Shown here one piece after another: positions 19,887 to 31,328 of a stretch of DNA of 64,000 nt. How positions within the stretch are numbered: position 1 is the first letter of the stretch; each line of letters opens with the position of its first letter. The position numbers and the translations under genes were made by a program. Origin of the DNA: Cliona cf. orientalis (Eukaryota > Porifera > Demospongiae > Clionaida > Clionaidae); the NCBI GenBank assembly GCA_963930775.1, contig OZ005698.1:7942501-8006500 (forward strand), read 5' to 3'. The notes beneath the pieces are model-generated. The model searched no databases. It was not told where the DNA came from and was given only the letters and a program-made list of their open reading frames with translations.

Positions 19887-21922
19887 CTGAGCCACTCCAC
19901 TACCTCACGCGGAAGGAAATGGAGTTTATATGGTCCGACGATTGTCAACACGCATTCGACTCCCTCAAACAAAAGCTCATTGAGGCGCCTGTACTAGCGT
20001 ATCCATCGTTCGACAAGGATTTTATCCTAGAGACGGATGCTAGCATTAAGGGAGTAGGAGCCATACTTTCCCAGAAACAAGATGATGGGAAGGTGCATCC
20101 TGTAGCCTTCGCTAGTCGTGCTCTTTCGCCACCCGAAAGAAACTACTCCATAACGGAGCTTGAGACTTTAGCAGTTGTGTGGGCTGTATCCCATTTTCAC
20201 TCGTATTTATATGGACACCGTGTAACTGTGTATACAGATCACTCCGCTGTGAAAGCAGTACTGGAAACGCCAAACCCTACCGGGAAGCATGCTCGGTGGT
20301 GGACACGAGTTTATGGCCGAGGGGTGAAGCAAGTGTCAATTGTGTACCGATGTGGGAAGGAGAATGTGGGAGCTGATGCTCTTTCAAGATGTCCTCAGCC
20401 TGCTGATGGAGTTAAGGCCAAAGTGGCAAGCATTCGCGCTGATACAGTCACCTCGCTGTTGCAGAGTGATCCACTTCCGAGTGGTGGAGGCTCCTTCACC
20501 ACACAGCAACAGAACGACCCTTGGATTCGAGACATGTTCTTGTACCTTGAGCATGGAAACTTGCCTGAAGATGAGAGCAGGAGTCGGAAAATAGCTGCCC
20601 AAGGTGTCCACTTTGCAGTGCTTGACGGTATTCTTTACTATGTCGACAGTAAATGCAATAGTCGCAGACGAGTTGTTGTACCTCAGCAGCTACAACAGCA
20701 GATTCTCCAAGAGGGACACTGTGGACTAACTGGAGGACACTTTTCGGGAAAGCGAACCTTTAACGCTCTAGCCCAACATTGGTGGTGGGAGCACATGTAC
20801 CGTGACACAGTAAACTTCTGTAAAAGCTGCCCAGAGTGTGCCATTGTGTCTGGAGTTGGACGTCGGAACAAACCACCCCTGTGTCCCATACCCGTTGGAC
20901 GACCCTTCCAAATAGTTGGGGTCGATGTCATGGAGCTGCCGAAAACCAGTAAAGGTAACAAGTACGTGATTGTCTTCCAAGACTTTGCAACAAAATGGCC
21001 GTTAGTATTTCCAGCTCCTGACCAACTGACTATTAGGATTGTAAGGCTACTGGCTGAGCAAATAGTCCCTTTCTTTGGCGTACCCGACGCACTTCTCTCA
21101 GACAGGGGAACTAACCTCCTCTCGCACTTGATGCTCGATGTCTGCAAGTTGCTGGGTATCAAGAAACTTAACACCACTGCATACCATCCGCAGTGTGATG
21201 GAATGGTTGAACGATTCAACCGAACGCTAAAGTCGATGATCCGTAAACATGTGACGCAGTTTGGCAAGCAGTGGGACCAGTACCTGCCTGGCCTGCTGTG
21301 GGCGTACCGTAACACTCCTCATGAATCTACTGGAGAAAAGCCATCTTACCTTTTGTTTGGGATGGATTGTCGGTCCCCTACCGAAGCAGCTCTGTTGCCG
21401 CCCTCTGCCCTACAACCTGTTGACGTTGAAGATTATAGAGAGGAGCTAATTCTTTCCTTATCTTCCGCTCGTAGTACTGCCGCTGAGTGTGTTCAGAAAG
21501 CTCAGGCCAAGTACAAAGCACAGTATGACCGCAAAGCTACCTCCCGTACCTACCGACCCGGAGAATGGATACTAGTCAAGTTTCCGTGTGACGAGACGGG
21601 AAAACAACGCAAGTTATCGAGGCCCTGGCACGGACCGTATCGAGTTGTATCTACTGCTGGGCCAGATGTTACAGCTCAGAAGGTGTACTTTCCTGAGGAT
21701 GGCCAGATCCAAATTCACCAATCTCGAGTAAGTGATTGCCCACCAGGATTTCCGGCTGGTTACTATTGGTATGGAGAGAACCAGACAAGGCCAGGACAAC
21801 CACCGAAGTGGGTTCAGCAGCTGCTGAGTGTGGACCCCACACGCTGTGACCCGGAACAGTCGAATGAGCCCCCTAAGAAGTATCCGTCAAGGACGCGTCT
21901 GCCGCCGTCCCGCCTCATGTAA
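19862..21922 (+). CDS. Pol, C-terminal part (RNase H and integrase), frameshifted from upstream ORF
   Basis: Open from about 19862; the first ATG at 19919 is not a true start. RNase H is seen at TDASIKGVGAIL, the Glu in ITELETLAVVW and YTDHSAV. Integrase has the zinc motif (GHCGLTGGH...CKSCPEC), the catalytic Asp in VGVDVMELP, the second Asp in LSDRGTNLL and the Glu in DGMVERFNRTLK. A GPF/Y-like WHGPYRVV follows, with no chromodomain. It ends with TAA at 21920-21922, 34 bp before the 3' LTR. It would be translated only as part of a Gag-Pol fusion, which the frameshift near 19860 blocks unless ribosomes shift there; no slippery site is evident. Confidence 0.9.
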   Translation, partial: FIPKFAKIAEPLHYLTRKEMEFIWSDDCQHAFDSLKQKLIEAPVLAYPSFDKDFILETDASIKGVGAILSQKQDDGKVHPVAFASRALSPPERNYSITELETLAVVWAVSHFHSYLYGHRVTVYTDHSAVKAVLETPNPTGKHARWWTRVYGRGVKQVSIVYRCGKENVGADALSRCPQPADGVKAKVASIRADTVTSLLQSDPLPSGGGSFTTQQQNDPWIRDMFLYLEHGNLPEDESRSRKIAAQGVHFAVLDGILYYVDSKCNSRRRVVVPQQLQQQILQEGHCGLTGGHFSGKRTFNALAQHWWWEHMYRDTVNFCKSCPECAIVSGVGRRNKPPLCPIPVGRPFQIVGVDVMELPKTSKGNKYVIVFQDFATKWPLVFPAPDQLTIRIVRLLAEQIVPFFGVPDALLSDRGTNLLSHLMLDVCKLLGIKKLNTTAYHPQCDGMVERFNRTLKSMIRKHVTQFGKQWDQYLPGLLWAYRNTPHESTGEKPSYLLFGMDCRSPTEAALLPPSALQPVDVEDYREELILSLSSARSTAAECVQKAQAKYKAQYDRKATSRTYRPGEWILVKFPCDETGKQRKLSRPWHGPYRVVSTAGPDVTAQKVYFPEDGQIQIHQSRVSDCPPGFPAGYYWYGENQTRPGQPPKWVQQLLSVDPTRCDPEQSNEPPKKYPSRTRLPPSRLM

Positions 21923-21942
21923 TCTCTGGGCGAGATCTTCTG

Positions 21943-21956
21943 AAAGGAGGGGGTGA
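21943..21956 (+). promoter_or_regulatory. Polypurine tract
   Basis: AAAGGAGGGGGTGA lies directly upstream of the 3' LTR, where plus-strand DNA synthesis is primed in LTR elements. Confidence 0.8.
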
Positions 21957-22087
21957 TGTAATGGAACTGAACTTGGAACTTTGAACCTAATATTGTAGTA
22001 TAATAGCAGTTGTGCTGTATTGTATATATTATGTATTGCGCATGCGTAGAAGTATTAATGTTATGCGTGTGAAGTAAGCACGTTACA
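21957..22087 (+). repeat. 3' LTR of gypsy element, 131 bp
   Basis: Same sequence as the 5' LTR as far as I can compare by eye. Followed by CACA, matching the left flank. Confidence 0.93.
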
Positions 22088-22149
22088 CACATGTATAAAC
22101 GTACATGCAGTTAACCTAATCTTGGGTTACCAAGAAATCAAATAGTTAC

Positions 22150-22285
22150 ATGAAAGTTCTTAGCTTAACAAGGATGGGCACACACACTCTCATCACCCCA
22201 TCTACATCCTAAAGCTAGCTGAAAGAGAAAAAATCCGGGCAGCCACCGGGAATCGAACCCAGGGCCACTGGCTTGAGCCACCATG
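22150..22285 (-). mobile_element. tRNA-like SINE fragment next to copy B exon 15 donor
   Basis: The minus strand reads GGTGGCTCAAGCC and then GGGTTCGATTCCCGG, which resemble Pol III box A and box B or a T-arm, spaced too closely for an intact tRNA. The segment is absent at this position in copies D and E, so it inserted after duplication. It ends a few bases from the exon 15 splice donor. Confidence 0.45.
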
Positions 22286-22290
22286 CATAC

Positions 22291-25013
22291 CTGGTCCTGG
22301 GCATCAATTTGAGCCCCAGCTCTGACCAGCTCTGCCACTATCGATGAATGACCTCTCCAGGCAGCAATCATCAGTCCTGTTCTGCCTTCCTGTATGTTAC
22401 ATTAATAATAATTATGAATGATGTATATTATTTCATGACAAAACCAACTTTATTCTTGAGTTCAATGTTTGCATTGGATTGGATTAGTAATTTTACAATA
22501 TTTGTATTGCCATTGTCACAAGCAGCTTGAAGAGATGAGTTACCATACTGTGGAGGAATACAAAAATGTGGCATAATAAGACATAAGAAAATTAGGAAAA
22601 CAAAGAGATTATATTTAAAAAAAAAAACCTTAGTCTGATAATTAACGCTTGCCCCATGTTCAACTAGGAATCTTGCCACCTCAATGTGATTTTCACCAGA
22701 AGCTGTAATCAGTGGAGTAGCAGCATACTCACTCTGTGGTGAACATGAAAATAGTGAAGATGTAAATAACACTGAGTATGCTGGGGATTCAGTGAACAAT
22801 ACAAAGAAACTAAACCGAGACTAGTGCTACTGCATTACTCACATCAGTTGGCTGGTCGATGGCTGCATGATGATGAACCAGCAGCTGGACCATCTCAATA
22901 TTGCCTACTTGACAGGAGGCATATAGGGGGGACTGTACTCCCTGTAGAGAGAGAGAGAGAGAACAGTGGAGTATCACATGACCTCCAAGAATGATGAAGC
23001 TATCCACATGCTAGCTTGAGATGTGCTGCTCCACTGCATACATCTCTACATTACACAGTGCTGTACCTTGTTGATGTCCGCCCCATGGGCCAGGAGCAGC
23101 TCCACTAGCCTCGGGTGGTTGTTCTTGGCAGCAAAGTACATTGGTGTTGTTCCTGTCTGCATCAGAAATATATCCATGGTAAGGCAAATTCAACAAACCC
23201 CTCCCACCGCATGTACTAGCTACAGTGAAAACCATGGCATGTACAAGTTAGGACACACACTGAAAAAAAGGATACCTCTTTATTCAGAACACTGTCTAGG
23301 CTCCAAGCTAAATAGAGTGTTGTACAAAACTATCCCCTAAAATGAGGGCACCTCACTAATCAGGATATTTTCAGCTGTCAAAGGAGTGTCCACAATAGAG
23401 TGGTGCCACCGTAATACACAAAGTATTCAAAACAGAGTCGTGTTACTCTAAATTGAGCTCACTATGTCTATATGCTTCAATGACCCACACACTATGATGG
23501 CCATGTATATAATTATAGAGAAGCCCCATCTTACTCTAAACTAAGCTAGCACACCATTCTATCATGTTGACTGTGGACATGCGATGGTCTCACCTTACTA
23601 AGGTAGTTCACATCAGCCCCGTGGTCGATAAGTAGACCTGCTGGATCATAATGACCTTCCTGGCAGGCAGCAAATAGGGCTATTTCTCCACGTTCATCCT
23701 GCATGAGTTGAGATAATACAACACAAATGAGCAAGTTGTACATGGAAATCTGAAAGCTCACCAACTACGACTTCACCCACTCATAACATGTACAGCAAAC
23801 ACGTGCACACTTGGATATAATAATAATTAGCAACAATAAATTATGAAATTGCCATTTATAACTATTTTGAATTGCTCTGGGAGATCAGTAATCATTAATT
23901 GGACAATTTTCCAAGTAACCAAGCTGTTGCTATTGGTGACCAAAGAAGACATCCGATGATAGGCATCCTACTGTCAATGACTAGCAATGACTATAGCAAG
24001 TACAAGCATCAATGTCTACTGTGTACATAGTGTTACTGTATCTCACATCAGTTGGCAGATCCACTGCAGCATGGTGACGCAGAAGCAGAAGAACTAGTTC
24101 AGTATATCCTTTAAAGCTGGCATGGAAAAGAACTGATTGCCCTCTCTGTAGCATGTGAAGAGTTTTAGAGTGAGACACTAGTGGATAGTGATTGAATGTG
24201 AGCAGTGGGGAGAGCTAGGGAGCTGAACAATGACCACTCCCTCACTATGACATAAACTAGCTAGTGCTGGCAAAAGTTGTCCTCACAGGAAAACTCAAAA
24301 CACAGTATATACAAAATTTACCAGTTATCAATGGAAATCTATAACTAGGACTAGGATACAGAAAGTATAGGGAGGAACCACAACATATGCATGTCTGCTA
24401 TGAACAGCACACACTGCATGTTTGTTGCTCATACCTTGAACATCCCACTGGTTCACCATAATACCATGGCACTGCCTTATCATTGGCCACATTATATGTT
24501 ACAGGGATCAACACTCTCACCTTATTTCTGTAGTTCACATCTGCCCCATTCTTCATTAAAGTCTCAGCAACATGGAGATGACCATTGTCCACTGCCGCCA
24601 CCAAAGCTGTATCCTTGAAGTCATCCTGTATAAAACAATGAAAGACAGCCAGCTAATTCTACCACCAATCATATTATTTTATGGGTGAACTTGATCAATT
24701 TATAAAAACATTTTCACATACATTGTATATCTCACCTTTGTTGCCATGTCAATATCAGCACGATACTGGAGGAACAATTCAACCAAGTCCTGTCTCCCAT
24801 GATAGCTGACGTGCCAGAGGGGATGCTGACCATGCTAACATACAGAACAAGACACCAGATCATGTCAACACAGATGCTCGTCCATTGCCATGCAGTAGTA
24901 CCTACTTTATCATAGATATCAGGGTCTACCCCCTGGGCTAGGAGACACGAGAACTCTCTGATGTCTGCAGTGCCATCATAACAAAGCTCCAAAAATCTCT
25001 TCTCTTGAGCAGC
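22291..25013 (-). pseudogene. Copy B exons 6-15: ten ankyrin repeats
   Basis: One repeat per exon, mostly 99 or 105 nt and all phase 0-0. Recognisable units include GHTELV-type helices, ADVNYRNK and AAIDQPTD loop ends, and TPLITAS. Each exon is open, so the ankyrin part has not visibly decayed even though the upstream exons have. Confidence 0.75.
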
Positions 25014-25030
25014 CTGTGGATATGGATCAC

Positions 25031-25671
25031 AGGGCCGTAGACAAAATTTTTCATTTGGGAGTGCTAGCTATAATTATTTTGTTGATCCGGCTAGTTGGCA
25101 GCTGCCGTAAGGCAGCTCCTCCTAGGGGGGTCTGGGGGCATGCTCCCCCAGAAAATTTTGAGATTTTAGGTGCTCTGAGACGCATTCTGGAGGCTCCTGA
25201 GGTCATGATAATTCCACTGTTGCTTCTACAGTCACAAAGTATACAACCACTTAATATGCAAGAACTCTATGCCTCCTGATCCTATCTTGGTATAGGCAAG
25301 CTCAGGTAATAGGCCTGAGGAACTAGTATCCATTGATGGCTGTCTGCTTCCAGTGATTGAGAACCATTTTAGCAGTCCATAGCCTACAGCATAGCACTGT
25401 TACCAGGGTCAAGGTTCAATTATTCTAATGCATGCACACTGTGCTCTCTGGGGCGTGGTCAACGGAGACGAGAACGACCAAGTTAGTAACGAAATTCTTA
25501 CCGGGAGGAAAAGAGGCTGCCATCTGAGGAGCTACTGCATGCAAACCTTCCTTTCTTCATTCTAAAAGAAGAGTCATTTATATATTTGTGGGCTCTTATG
25601 CTATCTTCACAGAGATGTCAAAAATTTGGGGGTGCTGAAGCACCCCCAAGCACCTACTTGTCTACGGCCTT
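25031..25671. mobile_element. TIR element in copy B intron 5, about 641 bp
   Basis: AGGGCCGTAGACAA at the left and TTGTCTACGGCCTT at the right are inverted, with GGGGGTGC strings inside the right end. It lies directly beside the next foldback element. No transposase is recognised. The target duplication is unclear. Confidence 0.6.
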
Positions 25672-25684
25672 GGATAATGAAATG

Positions 25685-27009
25685 TATGGCATTCCAACAC
25701 TGACAAAATTGGCAAGCTCAAATACATGGTCAGACTTGAGACAGATATATGGTCAAACTCAAATATATGGTCAAAGTTGTTGCCGACATACGCTCAAAGT
25801 CAAATGTATGGTCAAAATTGTTGCCGATATAATATTATGCTCAAAGTCAAATATATGGTCAAACTTTACATGATCAAACTCAAGTATATGGTCAAACGTA
25901 CGTTGTGGTCAAATATAATTTTTTTTCCTTTTCACCATAATATATTATTTGAGTCTGATATAACTACAATATGATTGAATGCCCATAATATGTGGTCAAA
26001 CATGCAGCAAATATAATATGGTCAAATTCAGGAAGTAATAATTATGATCCCATTATATAACAGTCACGGATATGATGACGCCATTAGTTAATTAATTGAA
26101 CCAACGTGACATCAACAGAATCTGCGTTCGCAAATGAAATTTGCAATCGCGCACATTCTGTGTGTAAAGGTAAAGGTGCACTCATGATCCTTACATCTCG
26201 CAAGCCACACCCTTCAATCTCCACACCTGGTCCGGCGCCCAATGTAGGACCTGGTAAGCTAGTCTTGCAAGCCACTGGCTTGTGAAACTGCAGGCCGCCA
26301 GCCCCACTCTCTTTGCGTAGGAGGGGTTGACGCACAATACTAGATCGTGGTTCAGCCACTCCCCTCCTCAAATCAATTGCAATTTGATTGAAAGGTGTGG
26401 CTAGCTAGACTTTTTTACACTATAATTCTAAGTCTGTTCTCTCACTCCAGGACTGTTCCATGCAGGTCTATTGCACTCCAATCTCCACTTCCTCTCTCAC
26501 AGCTTTATCAATATTATGAATTGTGATAGTGGACTACATAGGGTAAGGATCATGTCCGGTGCACGCACCACACGCAATCGCGAATTTTATTTGTGAACTC
26601 AGATTCTGTTGACGTCACGTCGGTTCAATTAACTAATAGATGATGCTTTAGGCGTCATCATATCCGTGACTATCACGTAAGGATCATAATTGTTACTTCC
26701 TGAATTTGGCCATAATATTATATTTGCTGCATGTTTGCCCATATATGGGCATTCATGCATAAATATTATTATTGTAGCTGTATCAGATACAAATACATGG
26801 TGAAATGCAAAATTTATATATTTGACCATAACTTATGTTTAACCATGTATTTGAGTTTGATCATATAAAATTTGACCATATATTTGACTTTGAGTATATT
26901 ATATTGGCAAAAACTTTGACCATGTATTTGAGTTTGACCATATATCTGACTCAAGTCTGACCATGTAGCTATTTGAGTTTGCCAATTTTGTCAGTGTTGG
27001 AATGCCATA
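25685..27009. mobile_element. Foldback element, 1325 bp, GAAATG target duplication
   Basis: The ends TATGGCATTCCAACACTGAC are mirrored at the right, and GAAATG flanks both sides. The arms (about 400 bp each) consist largely of degenerate repeats of TATGGTCAAACTCAAA. The centre (about 26090-26630) contains a further inverted pair around GTTGACGTCA and GATGACGCC-like strings. It has no coding capacity and lies in the intron between the X and first ankyrin exons of copy B. Confidence 0.75.
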
Positions 27010-27161
27010 GAAATGCCACGCAGTATTAATTAGCAACTCTGCATTATTTTTATCCAGCATTTACTACTGCTAATACAGCACTTCACACTATTTTTCTAAA
27101 ACCCAATGATCTATAGTATTCCTGCTCAAAATGTCTCGACCGATTACAATATTGCACTTAC

Positions 27162-27854
27162 CATTTGTTTCTCATCATAGATGATGACATCATCAATAGA
27201 GACGAGGACTATCCCATGGCTTTGAAAGAACTTTGACCTTGGAAGGATGGCATCGGCGATGTGTTGTGGCACTGTCCATATCACCTCCAGACTTCCCGCT
27301 ACTATCCTATATATCAATGACTGCCGTCAGAGAGGGAATCTCGTACTCCTCAGCAAAAGACTGCCACAGCTTTACAACGTAGTCTAACGAAACCTGCGAT
27401 ATCTTTCGCTCAAGTTGAAGCACCACCTTGATCTTCTTGTATTGCTTTGTGGTGAGCTTTGGAGAGGGTTGATCACATTCCTCATCAGAATCATCCGCAG
27501 ACAAATTCTGGTACTCGATATAATCAATAAGCTTTGTTGTGAGGTAGAATCCAGAGAGACAGGCCTTGTACGCTTTCATAAGGCTCCCTACTTCTTCATC
27601 ACTCGGTAGAAACCGGTTGATCAGTTGCTCCAAAGGGCTATAATTATGATAATCCCACAGATCATTGAGGCTGATAGTACCAAATAATTTCTTCACATCG
27701 GTTGTCTCAGGAAAATTGTACTTGAAGAAGGTGATTAGAAAGTCCCTCACATTGCTGACATCACTCTGGGACTGGAGAGCCAACTGGACTTCGAGCACAA
27801 GAGAGGAAAAAAGGGCTTTTATCTTAGCCTCATTGGAGCGAATCATTTCCATAC
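27162..27854 (-). pseudogene. Copy B exon 5: X domain with 4-nt frameshift
   Basis: Matches the X exons of A, D and E but is 693 nt instead of 689. The extra TATA within CTATATATCAATG near 27310 ends the frame after SLTAVIDI. The downstream GSLEV-W-VP and IYDE coding sequence is still recognisable in another frame, which indicates recent loss. Confidence 0.8.
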
Positions 27855-28840
27855 CTGCACAGTTGCAACAGGACTTCATGATTGCTAGTACATCACTAAA
27901 CATGTACGATGAATGCTTAACAGTTACTGTAATATTTCATAAAATCTAACAAACAAAAGTAATAATTATTCATACTATGCTCAAGCCTGATCAATCCCTT
28001 AGAAGTAGATTTAATATTCCAATGGTACATGCACTCCATTCTGTCTAAAATATAATAATATTATACATGTGATAACCACTAACGAAACTATGCATTTTTG
28101 GAAGAACTACAATATAAATCTAGGTATGCAACATTCTATGCTAATCATAAACTGACTTTGTTGTCTCTTCTCAGAGCTGGCTGGTGGTTGGACAACAGCA
28201 GAAGGTACTTGTAGCATCTCTGAAAGGACAAAATTTATAATTGCTTCATACAATAAATCCAGTCAAACTAACATAATTAGGCGGGATAACCAAACTTACA
28301 TTTTTATTATCATTAAACCATTCGCTTTTACATGTAGGTGAACAGTCATTATTCAGATGGCTAGATCGCTATAAAGGATCCCCTAGGCACTGCCCACTAA
28401 TTAGGAGGTGTACTCAATGTTTACTGTAATTATAAGTATCTGAGCCTGAAAATTACTGTTACTGAGAAAACTCATGTGGGTGGTCCGGTGACAATAAACA
28501 ATGAATTCAGTTAAAAATGTACATGTATTTACTACAGGCATGCCATATTTCTTCTAAAAATTTGGCATGGAAATGATATTCCTCTAACTTCGCTGAATTT
28601 TTAGAGCTTAATATTCAACATTTCATCTGCGTGAGCATTCTATTCCCATTTTAAATTATAGCATATACGCATGACGACCTTTGCTAAAAATTAGACTATT
28701 TTCAATCATTCGGTAAAGGGTGCTGAATAATTAGAAAGGCCAAATTGAAGTACAGTATGCATTTTCGTAAAATCTATTACAACAAAGGGGAGTCAACCCC
28801 TACTATCAGATCAATTTATATCACTCTTATGATGTCATAC

Positions 28841-29122
28841 CTAGTGGATATTTAGCAGCCAGCTCCTTGCAGAGACGTCTGTCCACTATAGCCACTGCTT
28901 TTAGTAGGGACCTCCACGACGGCAAACCAAATCGCTGAGTGGAGTAGTTCTGCTTAATCCACTGGCTGAGGGCCTCACTCCAGCATCCAGCGATGTCCCT
29001 GGGACGGCTTTCCCTTATCCTATCAATGTCGGCTTTAGCTAGACCAAGACAGGCACTGAGCTGCTCCCACTTGGCAGCTAGTGAGCCACACTCAACATAT
29101 ACAACATTCCAGTCATCCTCCT
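28841..29122 (-). pseudogene. Copy B exon 3: DD2 death domain, open
   Basis: 282 nt, phase 1-1, uninterrupted. It keeps EDDWNVV, KWEQLSACLGL, DIDRIRES and WSEALSQWIKQNY. Classed with the pseudogene because its neighbours are broken. Confidence 0.75.
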
Positions 29123-30204
29123 CTGTAGGGGAGAGGAGGTCTGTACACACATGCAGGGGTTGTTACTGCTAAAGAGAGGGGATTAATGTTCACGGGGTGG
29201 CAACTCCATATGGATTAATTGATCACACGCGAATTATGGATGATATCTTGTAGTCGCTGAAATAGAATTAATAGTATCGCTAATTAACCATCACTAAACA
29301 GCATCCTGTCCATCCAAAGCAAATAAAACTCTTTATCTAGACCTAGTCTAGCTGCATGCTCAGCAATATGGCTCTACTATTAGAACTGTGGTAGAAAACG
29401 TTGCCACTTGAGCACTCAGTCAACCATAGCCATTCTCCATCTCGATATTACATATTATGTTACTTCGTTAGAATCCTTTCATAAGCGACCTCAAAGCCAC
29501 ACTGGGGGGAGGTGTTTCCAGTATAACCTCAGACAGGATAGCAAGCCAAAACTAATCTACTATGGAGATAATACGCATATGGTGAGGCTATAATGTTATA
29601 TGTACCACAGTAATAATTTAGTGCAAGTGCATATATGCGTCCATTATAGATTGAGTGCACAATCCATGCACACCTCGAGGCATGTATTATGTGTAATCAG
29701 TTTATATCGATTCCATGGATGGATGGAAGCACTCCCTGCCCCGGCCCTTCTCCCTCCTCCCACTCGAAATAAACCTTGCATGCATGTGTGCATGCACACA
29801 GAAGGGATGAGAGTGGAGATGAATTATGTTTAGATGTGTACGGCAATGGTCTTACTAAGAGTCTTGTTGTCGATGGTGGAGAGAAGTGCTTCAGTTTCTG
29901 TGTGTGAAATAAGAACAGTTGAGTTCTATAAACTGACCAGGAAGCTGCATGTATATGCATGTAGGCTATAATAATAATTATCATAGGAGCCAGGAGTAGT
30001 GTCGCCAGGGTCGGGGGGGGGGGGGGGGGAGGGGTGCATGGGCACCCAATCCACACACATACCCTTTACATGTGTACGCTTATTGTTTACCTAGCCTATC
30101 AAGGTGCTATCCCACAGTATGCACTTTTATTACATTGCCATGGATAGTAACATGCGATTGTATACCAGTACTTATACATAAATATCATTATCAACATGGA
30201 ATAG

Positions 30205-30628
30205 TGGAAGTCTGCCATAGCCGAACATCAGTGGGACCAGCAAAATCAGGTGGATTGGGACGGAACCAGTGCTGGACAGGGCCACCACACCTGTCCAGCT
30301 AAAGGTAAAGGAAGCCTTACACATCAAGAAGATCCCGGCAAACCACAGGCTCAATCAATACGGGGGCTACGAGCTACCAGGCTGTTGGATCGCGACTATC
30401 AGAAGAAACTAGGGGGTGGGGGTAACCGCGCTAGCGCTAATTGTGCCAGCACTTCAGCCTCTGCACTGAGCCGCATGGGCACACGAGCGTAGTAGCCACG
30501 CTTATAAGAGCACCAGCTTTTTGCACCTCACTTCACTTTTGTCCTGAGGATGACTAGAACATCTAGTCGAAACTTCAGCACATTTTACTGAATAGTTAAG
30601 TTGTCAGCAAAGAATCTTCGTTTGTTTC
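30205..30628 (+). mobile_element. Truncated Penelope-like retroelement fragment, 424 bp
   Basis: Flanked by ATGGAATAG on both sides (30196-30204 and 30629-30637), a 9-bp duplication absent from copy C. The plus strand encodes, with one frameshift, AIAEHQWDQQNQVDW and then KEALHIKKIPANHRLNQ...ELPGCWIATI, which resembles the C-terminus of a GIY-YIG nuclease. Downstream, CTGAGGATGACTAG...CTAGTCGAAAC resembles a hammerhead ribozyme core. Both are features of Penelope-like elements. 5' truncated and inactive. Confidence 0.6.
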
Positions 30629-31074
30629 ATGGAATAGTACACTGTTAATACTACTTTCAGTTCAGAAATGTTGTAAACATCCGTTATCTTTATGCATCCA
30701 CCTGTGCTGTACAATCACCTTCGTTTACTTGCACCCAGCTAAAAAATTACCTAGAGGAGCCAAGAGTGAGCCTGCCTAGTGTTAGGTAAGGTAAGGATGG
30801 TGATAGCTGGTAGCTCCAATAATATTACTTATAGTAGAGAATTCTCAAGCTGTTGGAGTAATTTGATAATACCATAAAAGGAATCCATTACTATGGTCAC
30901 AATGCTGTTAGTGCACTGTGGTTTCCTGGGTAAGTACCCATGTGTACTCTTACCATAACTCCTTTCTTCACTGCCCTCAGTGCATACCTGGTGTATTGTG
31001 CACTTGTCATGTGCTATATATTAGGTGCACAAGGCAGTTGCTTTTTCGTAAAACAGACAATATCATAATTGAAT

Positions 31075-31316
31075 CAGTTGCTCTACTGCAATGATCCCTC
31101 CCACCCTAAAAGGGTCTGGTCAAAGGGTCACACTAACGTGTCTGGCTGGAATGCAATAATCGACAATTCAGGTGTGTGTAAAATAGAAACTAACCGCCAC
31201 TTCTGTACCATGTGCATAAGGCCGAGTGCCTGCAACCTACCTTGAGGACAAGGGAGTGCGACCCTTTGACCAGACCCTTTCTTGTGCGTGCATGAAGGGG
31301 CTGAGCACGAGACTAC
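31075..31316. mobile_element. Degenerate TIR element shared by copies B and C
   Basis: AAGGGTCTGGTCAAAGGGTC is mirrored by GACCCTTTGACCAGACCC, and the right end GCACGAGACTA resembles the TAGTCTCG family. The orthologous element is at about 45370-45650 in copy C and is absent from D, so it inserted before B and C separated. Confidence 0.55.
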
Positions 31317-31328
31317 CACACATAAATT

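Larger units (their letters stand above)
16256..22087 (+). mobile_element. Ty3/gypsy LTR retrotransposon, 5832 bp, inserted in copy B intron 15
   Basis: Bounded by two 131-bp LTRs starting TGTAATGG and ending CGTTACA, apparently identical in sequence. CACA flanks both sides (16252-16255 and 22088-22091), a 4-bp target duplication. Copies D and E carry the uninterrupted intron. The order is LTR, primer-binding region, gag-protease-RT, RNase H-integrase, polypurine tract, LTR. RT before integrase identifies Ty3/gypsy (Metaviridae). There is no envelope-like ORF. One frameshift interrupts pol near 19860, so this copy is probably non-autonomous. Identical LTRs indicate recent insertion. Confidence 0.95.

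Noticed and set aside
23194-23340. CRISPR-like or other regularly spaced array
   Set aside because: No regularly spaced direct repeats with unique spacers anywhere; repeats in the window are inverted or simple tandem, and the DNA is eukaryotic.
22291-25013. Copy B ankyrin exons as an independent functional gene
   Set aside because: All exons are open, but I see no start codon or promoter of their own; the upstream exon carries a frameshift.
25726-25974. Plus-strand ORF with repeated MVK-LKYMVK units
   Set aside because: Translation of the TATGGTCAAACTCAAA repeats of the foldback arm.
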